Of a stretch of 17,870 nt of DNA, positions 9,271 to 16,828 are shown piece by piece. Where the stretch lies: the NCBI GenBank assembly GCA_015494485.1, contig WGBF01000324.1, forward strand, positions 1-17,870. The letters run 5' to 3'. The translations under genes and the position numbers were made by a program. The DNA comes from a bacterium (GTDB lineage Bacteria > Calditrichota > Calditrichia > RBG-13-44-9 > J042). Positions within the stretch are counted from its first letter, which is position 1; each line of letters opens with the position of its first letter. Below the pieces are notes generated by a model. That model had not been told where the DNA came from, did no database searches, and worked only from the letters and a program-made list of their open reading frames with translations.

Positions 9271-10425
9271 TCATTGAAGATTAAATACTTCTTTTACCCG
9301 GGCATTCACAATCTGCCCATCCCGGGTAACCATCGTTTCTTTAATAATTTCGTCGTCCACATCCACATTCAATTTTCCGTCCTGAATCATGAGCTTCAGG
9401 AAATTGGTAATATTCTTGGAATACATTTGACTGGCATGGTAAGGAATGGTGGACGGGAGATTCATTGCACCGATGATGGTAACGCCATGTTTTTGAACGG
9501 TTTCGCCCGGTTTGGTTAACTCACAATTGCCGCCCCTCTCAGCCGCAAGATCAACAATCACCGAGCCTTCTTTCATCCCCTTAATCATTTCTTCCGTTAC
9601 CAGGATGGGCGCCTTTTTACCCGGCACTGCAGCGGTGGTAATTACCACATCGCTTTCGGCTACTACCCGGGTCATCATTTCCCGCTGTTTGCGGTAAAAT
9701 TCCTCGTCCATGGCTTTGGCATAGCCGCCTTTGTCTTCCGCTTCGGCGGTTTCCAGCTCCAGTTCCACAAATTTGGCACCCAGACTCTGCACCTGCTCTT
9801 TTACAGCAGGTCGAATATCATACGCGGATACGTTTGCACCCAACCGCCGGGCGGTGGCAATGGCCTGCAGGCCGGCAACGCCAGCACCCACCACAAACAC
9901 CCGTGCCGCCAGAATGGTTCCGGCAGCGGTCATCATCATGGGGAACATCCGCGGTAGCGTATCCGCAGCCAACAGGGCGGCTTTGTACCCAGCCACGGTG
10001 GCCTGAGAAGAGAGGACGTCCATGCTCTGGGCCCGGGTAATGCGCGGAATCAGCTCCAGAGCAAATGCCACCACCTTTTGTTTTGCCAGTTCCTGCAAGG
10101 GTTCCGGTGCCGTCAACGGTTCCATAAACCCGATGACCACCTGCCCCTCACGAAGCAACTTCATGTCTTCCATACCCTTTTCGGGATTTGCACCCAGGGT
10201 ACGGACCTGCAAAATTACATCAGATTTCTGAAATATTTCTTCCCGGGATTTAACGACTTTCGCGCCTTTTTCCTCGTAGTCGCCATCCCGGTATCCCGCA
10301 CTTAAACCGGCCTCGCTTTGCACCAGTACCTCCGCACCGGCTTTGACCAGCGCAGGAACATCATTGGGGATAAGCGCCACACGCCGTTCCCCGGGAAATG
10401 TTTCTTTGGGTACGCCGATAATCAT
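9271..10425 (-). CDS. pntAA: NAD(P) transhydrogenase subunit alpha part 1 (PntAA), NAD(H)-binding domain I
   Basis: This 384-residue soluble protein belongs to the alanine dehydrogenase/PntA family. It opens with MIIGVPKETFPGERRVALIP, carries the mobile-loop region RAQSMDVLSSQA at 131-142, and has the Rossmann glycine motif GAGVAG at 180-185 followed by YDIRP. It ends after ENFLKLMIQDG-like sequence without membrane helices; these are supplied by pntAB. It binds NAD(H) on the cytoplasmic face of the complex. ATG 10425 has GGGAG about nine bases upstream. It is the first gene of the pnt unit and is divergent from the E1 dehydrogenase gene. Confidence 0.96.
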   Translation of the reverse strand: MIIGVPKETFPGERRVALIPNDVPALVKAGAEVLVQSEAGLSAGYRDGDYEEKGAKVVKSREEIFQKSDVILQVRTLGANPEKGMEDMKLLREGQVVIGFMEPLTAPEPLQELAKQKVVAFALELIPRITRAQSMDVLSSQATVAGYKAALLAADTLPRMFPMMMTAAGTILAARVFVVGAGVAGLQAIATARRLGANVSAYDIRPAVKEQVQSLGAKFVELELETAEAEDKGGYAKAMDEEFYRKQREMMTRVVAESDVVITTAAVPGKKAPILVTEEMIKGMKEGSVIVDLAAERGGNCELTKPGETVQKHGVTIIGAMNLPSTIPYHASQMYSKNITNFLKLMIQDGKLNVDVDDEIIKETMVTRDGQIVNARVKEVFNLQ

Positions 10426-10920
10426 GGGTTCGTCTCCCTTTTTGGTTTGAACTTCCGTGAGAGCTGTTGGAGTTGCATCAGCATTTTTCTTCCTGCTGTG
10501 TTAGGTGTAAATATTGAAAAATCAATAAAAAAAATCCATAGTGAAAAAATTTTTTCCTTCATTAGTAATGGGTGCATATTTCGGGAATTTTTATTCATTT
10601 CAGTTTACAAAAAGGTATTGGGGAATCCCCATTTTCACGGACAGTCATCCTGCGTGGTCAACGCTGCTACCAAACAGAAACGGCCCTTTTCGCGCAAAAA
10701 CGCGTTCCGGATGATTCCCCGAACAGCGCCATGGGACATTTCCCCTGCCCCGGAAATTTCCCTGGCACCTCCACCCCACCCACATCACATTTTCAAAAAT
10801 TATTTTTTTCACGAGGTGACAAACGGGGCATCTCTGGTTATATTGAAAAATCCAGAATCAGGTATTTACCCGGACAGGATGTCCGCCAACATAATCACCA
10901 TGGAAACAAGGAGCGACAAC
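10426..10920. promoter_or_regulatory. Divergent intergenic region between pntAA and the fused E1 gene
   Basis: These 495 bases hold the control regions of two divergent units. The pntAA-proximal third is AT-rich and has two small inverted repeats: ATTGA-4-TCAAT at 10513-10526 and a perfect GAAAAAATTTTTTC at 10543-10556. A 13-base near-palindrome TGGGGAATCCCCA lies at 10619-10631. Plus-strand frames run through the region but look non-coding (low-complexity, proline- and histidine-rich translations with no family resemblance). I recognise no riboswitch or RNA gene. Confidence 0.5.
10816..10844 (+). promoter_or_regulatory. Sigma-70-type promoter of the fused E1 dehydrogenase
   Basis: GTGACA at 10816-10821 and TATATT at 10839-10844 each match the -35 and -10 consensus at five of six positions, with the ideal 17-base spacer. 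Transcription would start near 10851, giving a 5' leader of about 70 bases before ATG 10921. If the organism is a Bacteroidota member with a divergent sigma factor, these boxes may not be the ones used. Confidence 0.6.
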
Positions 10921-13338
10921 ATGGCTGTAAAAAATGCAAAAACCATTAATGTAGGCATAAAATTAACCCCCGAAGAGATTATCCGCGATTACCGTCTGTG
11001 TGTCAAAAGCCGCCACGCCAGCATATTGGGGCGCATGGAAGTCATGAAAGGCCGGGCCAAATTCGGCATTTTTGGCGACGGCAAGGAAGTGGCCCAGGTG
11101 GCCATGGCCAAAGCCTTTCGCAAAGGGGATTTCCGGGCAGGGTACTACCGTGACCAGACTTTGATGTTGGCCCTGGGCGTAATTGATTTTTACAACTTTT
11201 TTGCCCAGCTGTACGCGGATCCGGACATTAACCACGACCCCGCTTCCGCAGGACGCCAGATGAACAACCACTTCGCCAATCGCTTGCTGGACGAAAACGG
11301 CAACTGGAAAGTCCAGACGGACATGTACAACACCGCAGCCGACCTCTCCCCCACTGGTTCTCAGATGCCCAAGCTGGTGGGCCTGGCTCAGGCGTCGGTC
11401 CTGTACCGCAACGTACCGGAATTAAAGGACTTCCAGCAATTCTCACGGAATGGCAACGAAGTGGCGTTTGGCACCATCGGTAACGCCTCCTGCGCCGAAG
11501 GTATGTTCTGGGAAGCGGTAAATGCCATTGGGGTATTGCAGGCACCGGCGGTTATCGCCATCTGGGATGATGAATACGGCATTTCCGTACCCAACAAATA
11601 CCAGATTACCAAAGGGAACCTTTCCGAAGTACTGAGCGGTTTTCAACGGGTGGGGAAAAAGTCCCCCGGTTACGACATTTACCAGGTAAAAGGGTGGGAT
11701 TACCCGGCGCTAATTCGCACCTTTGTTAAAGCAGCAGACACCGCCCGGAAGCAGCACGTCCCGGCCATCGTTCACGTGGTGGAACTCACCCAACCCCAGG
11801 GGCACTCCACCTCCGGAAGCCATGAACGCTACAAAAGCAAAGAACGCCTGGAATGGGAAAAGGAAATGGACGGCATCCGCAAATTCCGGGAGTGGATTAT
11901 TGCCCAGGGCATTGCTACCGCGGAAGAACTGGATGCCTGGGAGGAAGAAGACAAGCAGGAAATTCTGCGCATTCGCGATGAAGCCTGGGAAGCCTTTCAC
12001 GGGCCCATCCGGCAGGAAATGAACACCGTCTTGCAATTAATTGACACCATGAGCCAGAGCTCTGCGCAACGTGCTGCGCTTCAGAACGTGAAACAAAATC
12101 TGTTGCGCCAGCCAGTGGTATTGCGCCACAATATTTTTAGTGCGGTGGAGCAGGCGCTTATTCTTACCCGGAACGAAAATACCCCTGCCCGCCAGCAACT
12201 GCTGCAGTGGAAAAAGGAAAACAGCCGGGTGAACCACCGCCGGTACGACAGCCACCTGTACAGCGAAGGCAACGACTCCGCCCTGAACGTACCGGAAGTG
12301 AAACCCCGCTACACCGACGATTCCCCTTCCGTGTACGGGTTTGAGGTATTAAACGCCTGTTTTGATGCCGCCTTTGCCCGCGAACCCCGTCTGGTGGCCT
12401 TTGGAGAAGATGTAGGTCGCCTGGGGGATGTGAACCAGGGTTTCCGTGGCTTGCAGGCCAAATACGGGGAGTATCGCATCAGCGACACCGGCATCCGCGA
12501 AACCACCATTCTGGGGCAGGCCATTGGGCTGGCCATTCGCGGTCTGCGCCCCATTGCCGAAATTCAGTACCTGGACTACCTGCTGTATGCCCTGCAAATT
12601 ATTTCCGACGATCTGGCCACCCTACGCTGGCGCACGGCCGGGGGTCAGAAAGCGCCCGTCATTGTCCGCACCCGCGGGCACCGGCTGGAAGGCATCTGGC
12701 ATTCCGGCTCCCTGATGGCAGGCATTATTCACCTGGTGCGGGGCATGCACGTGCTGGTACCGCGGGATATGACCCGTGCCGCCGGATTTTACAATACCCT
12801 GCTGCAGGCAGAAGAACCCGGCATTGTGGTGGAGGTATTAAACGGCTACCGTCTGCGGGAAAAACTGCCGGCCAACATTGGGGAAATGACCGTGCCGCTG
12901 GGCGTTCCGGAAATTCTGCGTGCCGGAACGGACATTACCATTGTCACCTACGGTGCCATGTGCCGCATCGTGATGAAAGCGGCCGACATGCTGGCCCAGG
13001 TGGGTATTGAGGCGGAAGTTATTGACGTGCAATCCCTGCTGCCCTTTGACCGCCACGGCATCATTCTGGAATCGCTGAAGAAGACCAACCGCATTTTGTT
13101 TACCGACGAAGACGTTCCCGGTGGCACCACCGCGTATATGATGCAGGAAGTGCTGGAAAAACAGGGCGGGTATTATTACCTGGATTCCGAACCGCGTACC
13201 CTGCCGGGCAAACCTCACCGTCCGGCCTACGGCTCCGACGGCGATTATTTTTCCAAGCCCAACGCCGAAGCTGTATTCGAAGCGGCATACCGCATCATGC
13301 ACGAAGCCGACCCGCAGCGATTTCCGCTGGTGTTTTGA
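10921..13338 (+). CDS. Fused alpha/beta E1 component of a 2-oxo acid dehydrogenase (thiamine diphosphate dependent)
   Basis: This 805-residue protein joins the E1-alpha and E1-beta chains, which are separate in most bacteria. Residues about 1-455 are E1-alpha, with the RAGYYRDQTLMLALG entry segment and the cofactor region GNASCAEGMFWE (from Gly187) to WDDEYGIS (from Trp215). Residues about 460-805 are E1-beta, with VAFGEDVG at about 492-499, ISDTGIRETTILGQAIGLAI and TDEDVPGG. E1 decarboxylates a 2-oxo acid and transfers the acyl group to lipoyl-E2; whether it takes pyruvate or branched-chain oxo acids cannot be read from sequence alone. No E2 or E3 gene is adjacent. ATG 10921 has AAGGAG at 10908-10913, so the upstream open frame is not coding. 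In the GDG-like motif the usual aspartate is asparagine (residue 188). Confidence 0.9.
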   Translation: MAVKNAKTINVGIKLTPEEIIRDYRLCVKSRHASILGRMEVMKGRAKFGIFGDGKEVAQVAMAKAFRKGDFRAGYYRDQTLMLALGVIDFYNFFAQLYADPDINHDPASAGRQMNNHFANRLLDENGNWKVQTDMYNTAADLSPTGSQMPKLVGLAQASVLYRNVPELKDFQQFSRNGNEVAFGTIGNASCAEGMFWEAVNAIGVLQAPAVIAIWDDEYGISVPNKYQITKGNLSEVLSGFQRVGKKSPGYDIYQVKGWDYPALIRTFVKAADTARKQHVPAIVHVVELTQPQGHSTSGSHERYKSKERLEWEKEMDGIRKFREWIIAQGIATAEELDAWEEEDKQEILRIRDEAWEAFHGPIRQEMNTVLQLIDTMSQSSAQRAALQNVKQNLLRQPVVLRHNIFSAVEQALILTRNENTPARQQLLQWKKENSRVNHRRYDSHLYSEGNDSALNVPEVKPRYTDDSPSVYGFEVLNACFDAAFAREPRLVAFGEDVGRLGDVNQGFRGLQAKYGEYRISDTGIRETTILGQAIGLAIRGLRPIAEIQYLDYLLYALQIISDDLATLRWRTAGGQKAPVIVRTRGHRLEGIWHSGSLMAGIIHLVRGMHVLVPRDMTRAAGFYNTLLQAEEPGIVVEVLNGYRLREKLPANIGEMTVPLGVPEILRAGTDITIVTYGAMCRIVMKAADMLAQVGIEAEVIDVQSLLPFDRHGIILESLKKTNRILFTDEDVPGGTTAYMMQEVLEKQGGYYYLDSEPRTLPGKPHRPAYGSDGDYFSKPNAEAVFEAAYRIMHEADPQRFPLVF

Positions 13339-13359
13339 AGTAGGCACTGAATTCACTTC

Positions 13360-13382
13360 GAGGGCGGGGAGATACCGCCCTC
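13360..13382 (+). terminator. Probable terminator hairpin after the E1 gene
   Basis: GAGGGCGG at 13360-13367 pairs perfectly with CCGCCCTC at 13375-13382 around a 7-base loop, 22 bases after the E1 stop. The bases that follow are A-rich rather than a clean T tract; a run of T appears only about 20 bases later. It is probably an end-of-transcript hairpin, weaker than the pnt terminator. Confidence 0.6.
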
Positions 13383-13424
13383 ATAAACAAATCTTACCAA
13401 TCCTTTTTTAAATCATTCCTAAAA

Positions 13425-13452
13425 TTCTGAACAGTTTATTATTGCATATAAT
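13425..13452 (+). promoter_or_regulatory. Putative promoter of the restriction-modification locus
   Basis: A perfect -10 box TATAAT stands at 13447-13452 in an AT-rich gap, 66 bases before hsdM. The -35 candidate TTCTGA at 13425-13430, with a 16-base spacer, matches the consensus only in part. A weak ribosome binding site AGGGAT (13505-13510) precedes ATG 13519. Confidence 0.5.
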
Positions 13453-13518
13453 CAAGTTAATTTTTACCATTCACTGATACATTTTCTGAATCCATTCAAG
13501 CAATAGGGATAAACGGAT

Positions 13519-15081
13519 ATGGCGCGAAAAACCGGCAACAACACTCAAAACGGTGCTCAACTCGGATTTGAAAACAAGCTCTGGGAGATGGCCGACAAGC
13601 TGCGCGGCCACATGGATGCCTCGGAGTACAAACACGTTGTGCTCGGACTGATTTTCCTCAAATTCATCTCCGACGCCTTTCAGGAGAAATACGAGGAACT
13701 TAAGGCCCTTCAGGAAACCGAATACACCGACCCGGAAGACCGCGACGAGTATCTCGCTGCCAACATCTTCTGGGTGCCGCCCGAGGCACGGTGGGGAAAT
13801 ATACAGGCGCAGGCGCCACAGCCCACCATCGGACAGGTAATTGACCGGGCTATGGAAGCCATCGAGCGGGAAAACCCCAGTCTGAAGGGTGTACTACCCA
13901 AGGACTACTCCCGCCCCACGCTCGATAAAGTGCGATTGGGTGAGCTGGTAAAGCTGGTGGGCGATATTGACTTAAAAGCCAGGGAATCCGGTGTTAAGGA
14001 CCCGTTAGGTCGGGTGTACGAATATTTTCTGGGTAAGTTTGCCGCGGCAGAGGGCAAAAGCGGAGGAGAATTCTACACCCCGCAGTGCGTAGTGCAATTG
14101 CTGGTGGAAATGATCGAACCTTACCGGGGGCGGGTATATGACCCCTGCTGCGGCTCCGGCGGGATGTTTGTGCAAAGTGAAAAGTTTGTGGAGAGTCACG
14201 GCGGCAAGTTAGGTGACATCGCCATTTACGGCCAGGAATCCAACCCCACCACCTGGCGGCTGGCGAGGATGAACCTGGCCATCCGCCGCATCGATGCCGA
14301 TCTCGGCCCGCACCATGCCGACACGTTCCACAACGATTTACACAAGGACTTGAAAGCTGATTACATACTGGCTAATCCCCCATTTAACATGAGCGACTGG
14401 GGCGGTGAACGGTTAACTGAAGACCCCCGCTGGAAATACGGCATTCCTCCGGCCAACAATGCCAACTACGCCTGGATTCAACACTTCGTTTATCACCTGG
14501 CACCCAACGGCATCGCCGGGTTTGTGATGGCCAACGGCTCCCTTTCCACCTCCACCAACGCCGAACTGAGCATCCGTAAAGGAATCATCGAAGATGACCT
14601 GGTGGATTGTATCGTCGCTTTGCCCGGCCAGCTTTTCTACACCACCCAGATCCCAGTCTCGCTCTGGTTCCTCACCCGGAACAAAAAGGCCGATCCCAAG
14701 CAGGGATGGCGAGACCGCAGCGGCGAAACCCTGTTCATCGACGCCCGGCGCCTGGGCCGCCTGGTGGATCGGGTACACCGGGAGCTGACCCAGGAGGAAA
14801 TCCGCCAGATCGCCGATGTCTACCACACCTGGAAAAAGGGCGAGGGCTACGCGGACAAACCCGGCTGGTGGAAATCGACCACCATAGAGGAGATCCGCCA
14901 GCACGGCTATGTGCTCACCCCGGGTCGCTACGTGGGCGCCGAAGAGCAGGAGGACGATGGAGTGCCTTTCGAGGAAAAAATGGCCGAATTAACTGCGAAG
15001 CTCTACGAGCAGTTTGAAGAAAGCCGAAAACTGGAGGACACCATTAAAAAGAATCTCAAGGTGTTAGGGTATGGAGAGTAA
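13519..15081 (+). CDS. hsdM: Type I restriction-modification system methyltransferase subunit (HsdM)
   Basis: This 520-residue N6-adenine methyltransferase has the full HsdM layout. An N-terminal helical domain (NKLWEMADKLRGHMDASEYK) is followed by FYTPQCVVQLLVEMI, SAM-binding motif I DPCCGSGG from Asp208, and catalytic motif IV NPPF from Asn286. It ends with a helical tail that should contact HsdS. With two HsdM and one HsdS it methylates adenines in a split target site; with HsdR it also restricts unmethylated DNA. The catalytic motifs are intact. Its last 11 bases overlap the next gene (ATG 15071). Normally hsdS would follow here, but three other frames intervene. The tail KVLGYGE recurs before hsdS. 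Confidence 0.96.
   Translation: MARKTGNNTQNGAQLGFENKLWEMADKLRGHMDASEYKHVVLGLIFLKFISDAFQEKYEELKALQETEYTDPEDRDEYLAANIFWVPPEARWGNIQAQAPQPTIGQVIDRAMEAIERENPSLKGVLPKDYSRPTLDKVRLGELVKLVGDIDLKARESGVKDPLGRVYEYFLGKFAAAEGKSGGEFYTPQCVVQLLVEMIEPYRGRVYDPCCGSGGMFVQSEKFVESHGGKLGDIAIYGQESNPTTWRLARMNLAIRRIDADLGPHHADTFHNDLHKDLKADYILANPPFNMSDWGGERLTEDPRWKYGIPPANNANYAWIQHFVYHLAPNGIAGFVMANGSLSTSTNAELSIRKGIIEDDLVDCIVALPGQLFYTTQIPVSLWFLTRNKKADPKQGWRDRSGETLFIDARRLGRLVDRVHRELTQEEIRQIADVYHTWKKGEGYADKPGWWKSTTIEEIRQHGYVLTPGRYVGAEEQEDDGVPFEEKMAELTAKLYEQFEESRKLEDTIKKNLKVLGYGE
15058..15081 (+). repeat. First copy of a 24-base imperfect direct repeat (hsdM tail)
   Basis: AAGGTG-T-T-A-GGG-TATGG and what follows forms the hsdM 3' end together with the start codon of the XRE-ImmA gene (ATG 15071). 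The second copy is at 16805-16828, with 18 of 24 bases identical. The pair brackets the XRE-ImmA and DUF4411 genes. Confidence 0.6.
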
Positions 15082-16246
15082 TCATCCCAGGAAAATACAT
15101 GTTTCTGTAAAACCGGAACTCCTCCGCTGGGCTAGGGAACGTGCCAGGCGCACGGTAGATTCTCTCTCGAAAACGTTCCCAAAATATGAGCAGTGGGAAA
15201 GCGGGGAAGCCCAACCGACTCTGAAACAGGTGGAACGGCTGGCGAAAACCCTCCATGTACCACTGGGTTTTCTTTTCCTGGAAGCGCCGCCGGAGGAGCC
15301 TCTACCCATTCCGGATTTCCGTACCATGCCTCAGGCCAGATTCTCCAGGCCCAGCCCGGAGTTACTGGAAACCATTTACACTTGCCAGCAACGGCAGGAG
15401 TGGTATCGAAATTACCTGCTTTCCCTGGGGGAGAAGCCCCTGCCGTTTGTCGGCTCGGTCACCATAGTGGATGACGTGAATGCCGTTGCGGCGGACATTC
15501 GCAACCGGATTAAGCTGGATATTCAAGAACGAAGCACCATTCCCACCTGGACACAGGCCCTTAGTCGCTTTATCGATCAGGTAGAAGCCATTGGCGTTCT
15601 GGTAATGATGAACGGAGTGGTGGGTAACAATACCCATCGACCGTTAGATCCCGAAGAATTTCGCGGATTTGCCCTTGTGGATGATCTGGCACCGTTGATT
15701 TTTATTAATGGCGCCGATACCCTTTCCGGCAAAACCTTCACCCTGGCTCACGAGCTGGCCCATATCTGGCTGGGTGCATCGGGGATATCGGATGCCAGTC
15801 TGGAAATTTACACGGAAGAAGAGGTGGAACGCTGGTGTAATCAGGTAGCGGCAGAGATGTTGGTGCCCGGGGACATGTTAATAGAAAATTTCAACCCGGA
15901 AAACGATTTGCGACAGGAATTAAACCGTTTGGCCAGGATATTCAAAGTTAGCACGCTGGTGATTCTCAGACGGTTGTTCGATGCAGAATTCGTGGATTGG
16001 GAGACTTACCGACAGGTGTATGAGGAGGAGTTGGAGCGGTTGCGGACCTTTGAGCGACCGGCAACGGAGGAAGGCGGCGGAAACTTTTACCGCAGTCTCA
16101 CCCGGCGAGTAAGCAAGCGCTTTGCCCTGGCCCTCATCAGCAGCACCATGGAAGGGCAAACCTTATTCCGGGATGCCTATATCATGTTAGGGGTTTCTAA
16201 GAATCAAACCTTCAAGAAGTTTGCACAGGAGTTGGGGGTTGGATAA
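15071..16246 (+). CDS. XRE-family helix-turn-helix protein with ImmA/IrrE metallopeptidase domain
   Basis: This 391-residue protein begins with a Cro/XRE-type DNA-binding domain (about residues 10-70, including KYEQWESGEAQPTLKQVERL and PLGFLFLEAPP). The zinc peptidase domain has HELAH with His227, Glu228 and His231, and a likely third ligand Glu262 in WCNQVAAEML. ImmA/IrrE proteins cleave or sense repressors, and HTH-ImmA proteins often serve as regulator or antitoxin of an adjacent toxin. Here the partner is the DUF4411 gene, whose ATG overlaps this stop by one base (TAATG). The gene starts inside the hsdM 3' end. It is a guest in the restriction-modification operon and could control it or protect the cell from its neighbour; which of these cannot be told from sequence. 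Confidence 0.9.
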   Translation: MESNHPRKIHVSVKPELLRWARERARRTVDSLSKTFPKYEQWESGEAQPTLKQVERLAKTLHVPLGFLFLEAPPEEPLPIPDFRTMPQARFSRPSPELLETIYTCQQRQEWYRNYLLSLGEKPLPFVGSVTIVDDVNAVAADIRNRIKLDIQERSTIPTWTQALSRFIDQVEAIGVLVMMNGVVGNNTHRPLDPEEFRGFALVDDLAPLIFINGADTLSGKTFTLAHELAHIWLGASGISDASLEIYTEEEVERWCNQVAAEMLVPGDMLIENFNPENDLRQELNRLARIFKVSTLVILRRLFDAEFVDWETYRQVYEEELERLRTFERPATEEGGGNFYRSLTRRVSKRFALALISSTMEGQTLFRDAYIMLGVSKNQTFKKFAQELGVG

Positions 16247-16734
16247 TGCCGTATTTGTTGGATGCCAATGTTTTTATTCAAGCAAAGAATCTTCATTACG
16301 GTTTTGATTTTTGCCCGGCTTTCTGGGACTGGCTGGAGGTTGCAAACGGTCGAGGGATTGTTTTCAGTATTGAAAAGGTGAAGGATGAGCTGACCGCAGG
16401 GAATGATGAGCTGTCGGCCTGGGTGGAACAACGGGGAGAAGATTTTTTTCTTCCTCCTGACCCACAGGTCATTTCTGCGTTTGGCAGCGTAAGCGAATGG
16501 GTTATGAAGCAGGGATATGAGCAGGCTGCAATCACGACTTTTCTTCAGGTGGCGGATTATTATCTGGTGGCACATGCTCTGGCACACAACTATGTGGTTG
16601 TGACGCATGAAGTTCCTGCGCCCACCATCAGAAAAGTAAAGATTCCGAATGTTTGCATTGGATTAGGGATTCGACACATAACCCCGTTTGAAATGCTGCG
16701 CCGGGAAGGTGCCCGGTTTGTTTTGGAGAAGTAA
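16246..16734 (+). CDS. DUF4411 family protein, PIN-like putative toxin
   Basis: This 162-residue protein matches the DUF4411 family, which has a PIN-like nuclease fold. It starts MPYLLDANVFIQAKN, with the first acidic residue Asp6. Further acidic candidates are Glu43 and Glu48 (EKVKDEL), Asp104 (VADYYLVAHA) and Glu122 (VVVTHE). PIN proteins are usually ribonucleases, and DUF4411 genes are commonly paired with an XRE-ImmA/IrrE gene as here, which suggests a toxin-antitoxin pair. The ATG overlaps the upstream stop by one base. By eye its base composition is more AT-rich than hsdM. Function is inferred from family and context only. Confidence 0.8.
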   Translation: MPYLLDANVFIQAKNLHYGFDFCPAFWDWLEVANGRGIVFSIEKVKDELTAGNDELSAWVEQRGEDFFLPPDPQVISAFGSVSEWVMKQGYEQAAITTFLQVADYYLVAHALAHNYVVVTHEVPAPTIRKVKIPNVCIGLGIRHITPFEMLRREGARFVLEK

Positions 16735-16753
16735 TTGAATTCTGGAGTATATC

Positions 16754-16828
16754 ATGAGCAATCCGTGGAAATTGGAATTTGATCGGGAAAATGACAAACA
16801 ATGGAAGGTGCTGGGCTATGGGGGGTGA
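16754..16828 (+). CDS. 24-codon open frame before hsdS that repeats the hsdM tail
   Basis: ATG 16754 has GGAG six bases upstream, and the frame ends with a TGA that overlaps the first codons of hsdS. The peptide ends in KVLGYGG, nearly the same as the HsdM C-terminus KVLGYGE, and also shares a KLE a few residues before. At DNA level 16805-16828 matches 15058-15081 at 18 of 24 positions, and in both copies the ATG of the next gene lies at the same place. It is best read as a remnant of the original hsdM-hsdS junction that now couples translation into hsdS, not as a functional protein. Confidence 0.55.
   Translation: MSNPWKLEFDRENDKQWKVLGYGG
16805..16828 (+). repeat. Second copy of the 24-base imperfect direct repeat (before hsdS)
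   Basis: This copy encodes the KVLGYGG tail of the 24-codon frame and contains the hsdS start codon (ATG 16818) at the position matching ATG 15071 in the first copy. Four of the six mismatches are A-to-G changes, which fits descent from a common hsdM end or recombination with a related hsdM allele. Confidence 0.6.

Noticed and set aside
9254..9274. The longer PntAB start at ATG 9274.
   Set aside because: AAGGAGG at 9261-9267 lies within this extension and is ideally placed for ATG 9253.
10513..10526. An FNR/CRP-type site at TTGA-4-TCAA.
   Set aside because: The half-sites resemble FNR, but the space between TTGA and TCAA is 4 rather than 6 bases, so the match is not convincing.
10318..10920. 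An upstream extension of the E1 frame that would give a 1006-residue protein.
   Set aside because: It overlaps pntAA on the other strand, its translation has no family resemblance, a promoter lies inside it, and AAGGAG directly precedes ATG 10921.
10572..10949. A 125-codon plus-strand frame in the intergenic region before E1.
   Set aside because: It shows no domain, has a non-coding amino acid make-up, and overlaps the E1 start and promoter.
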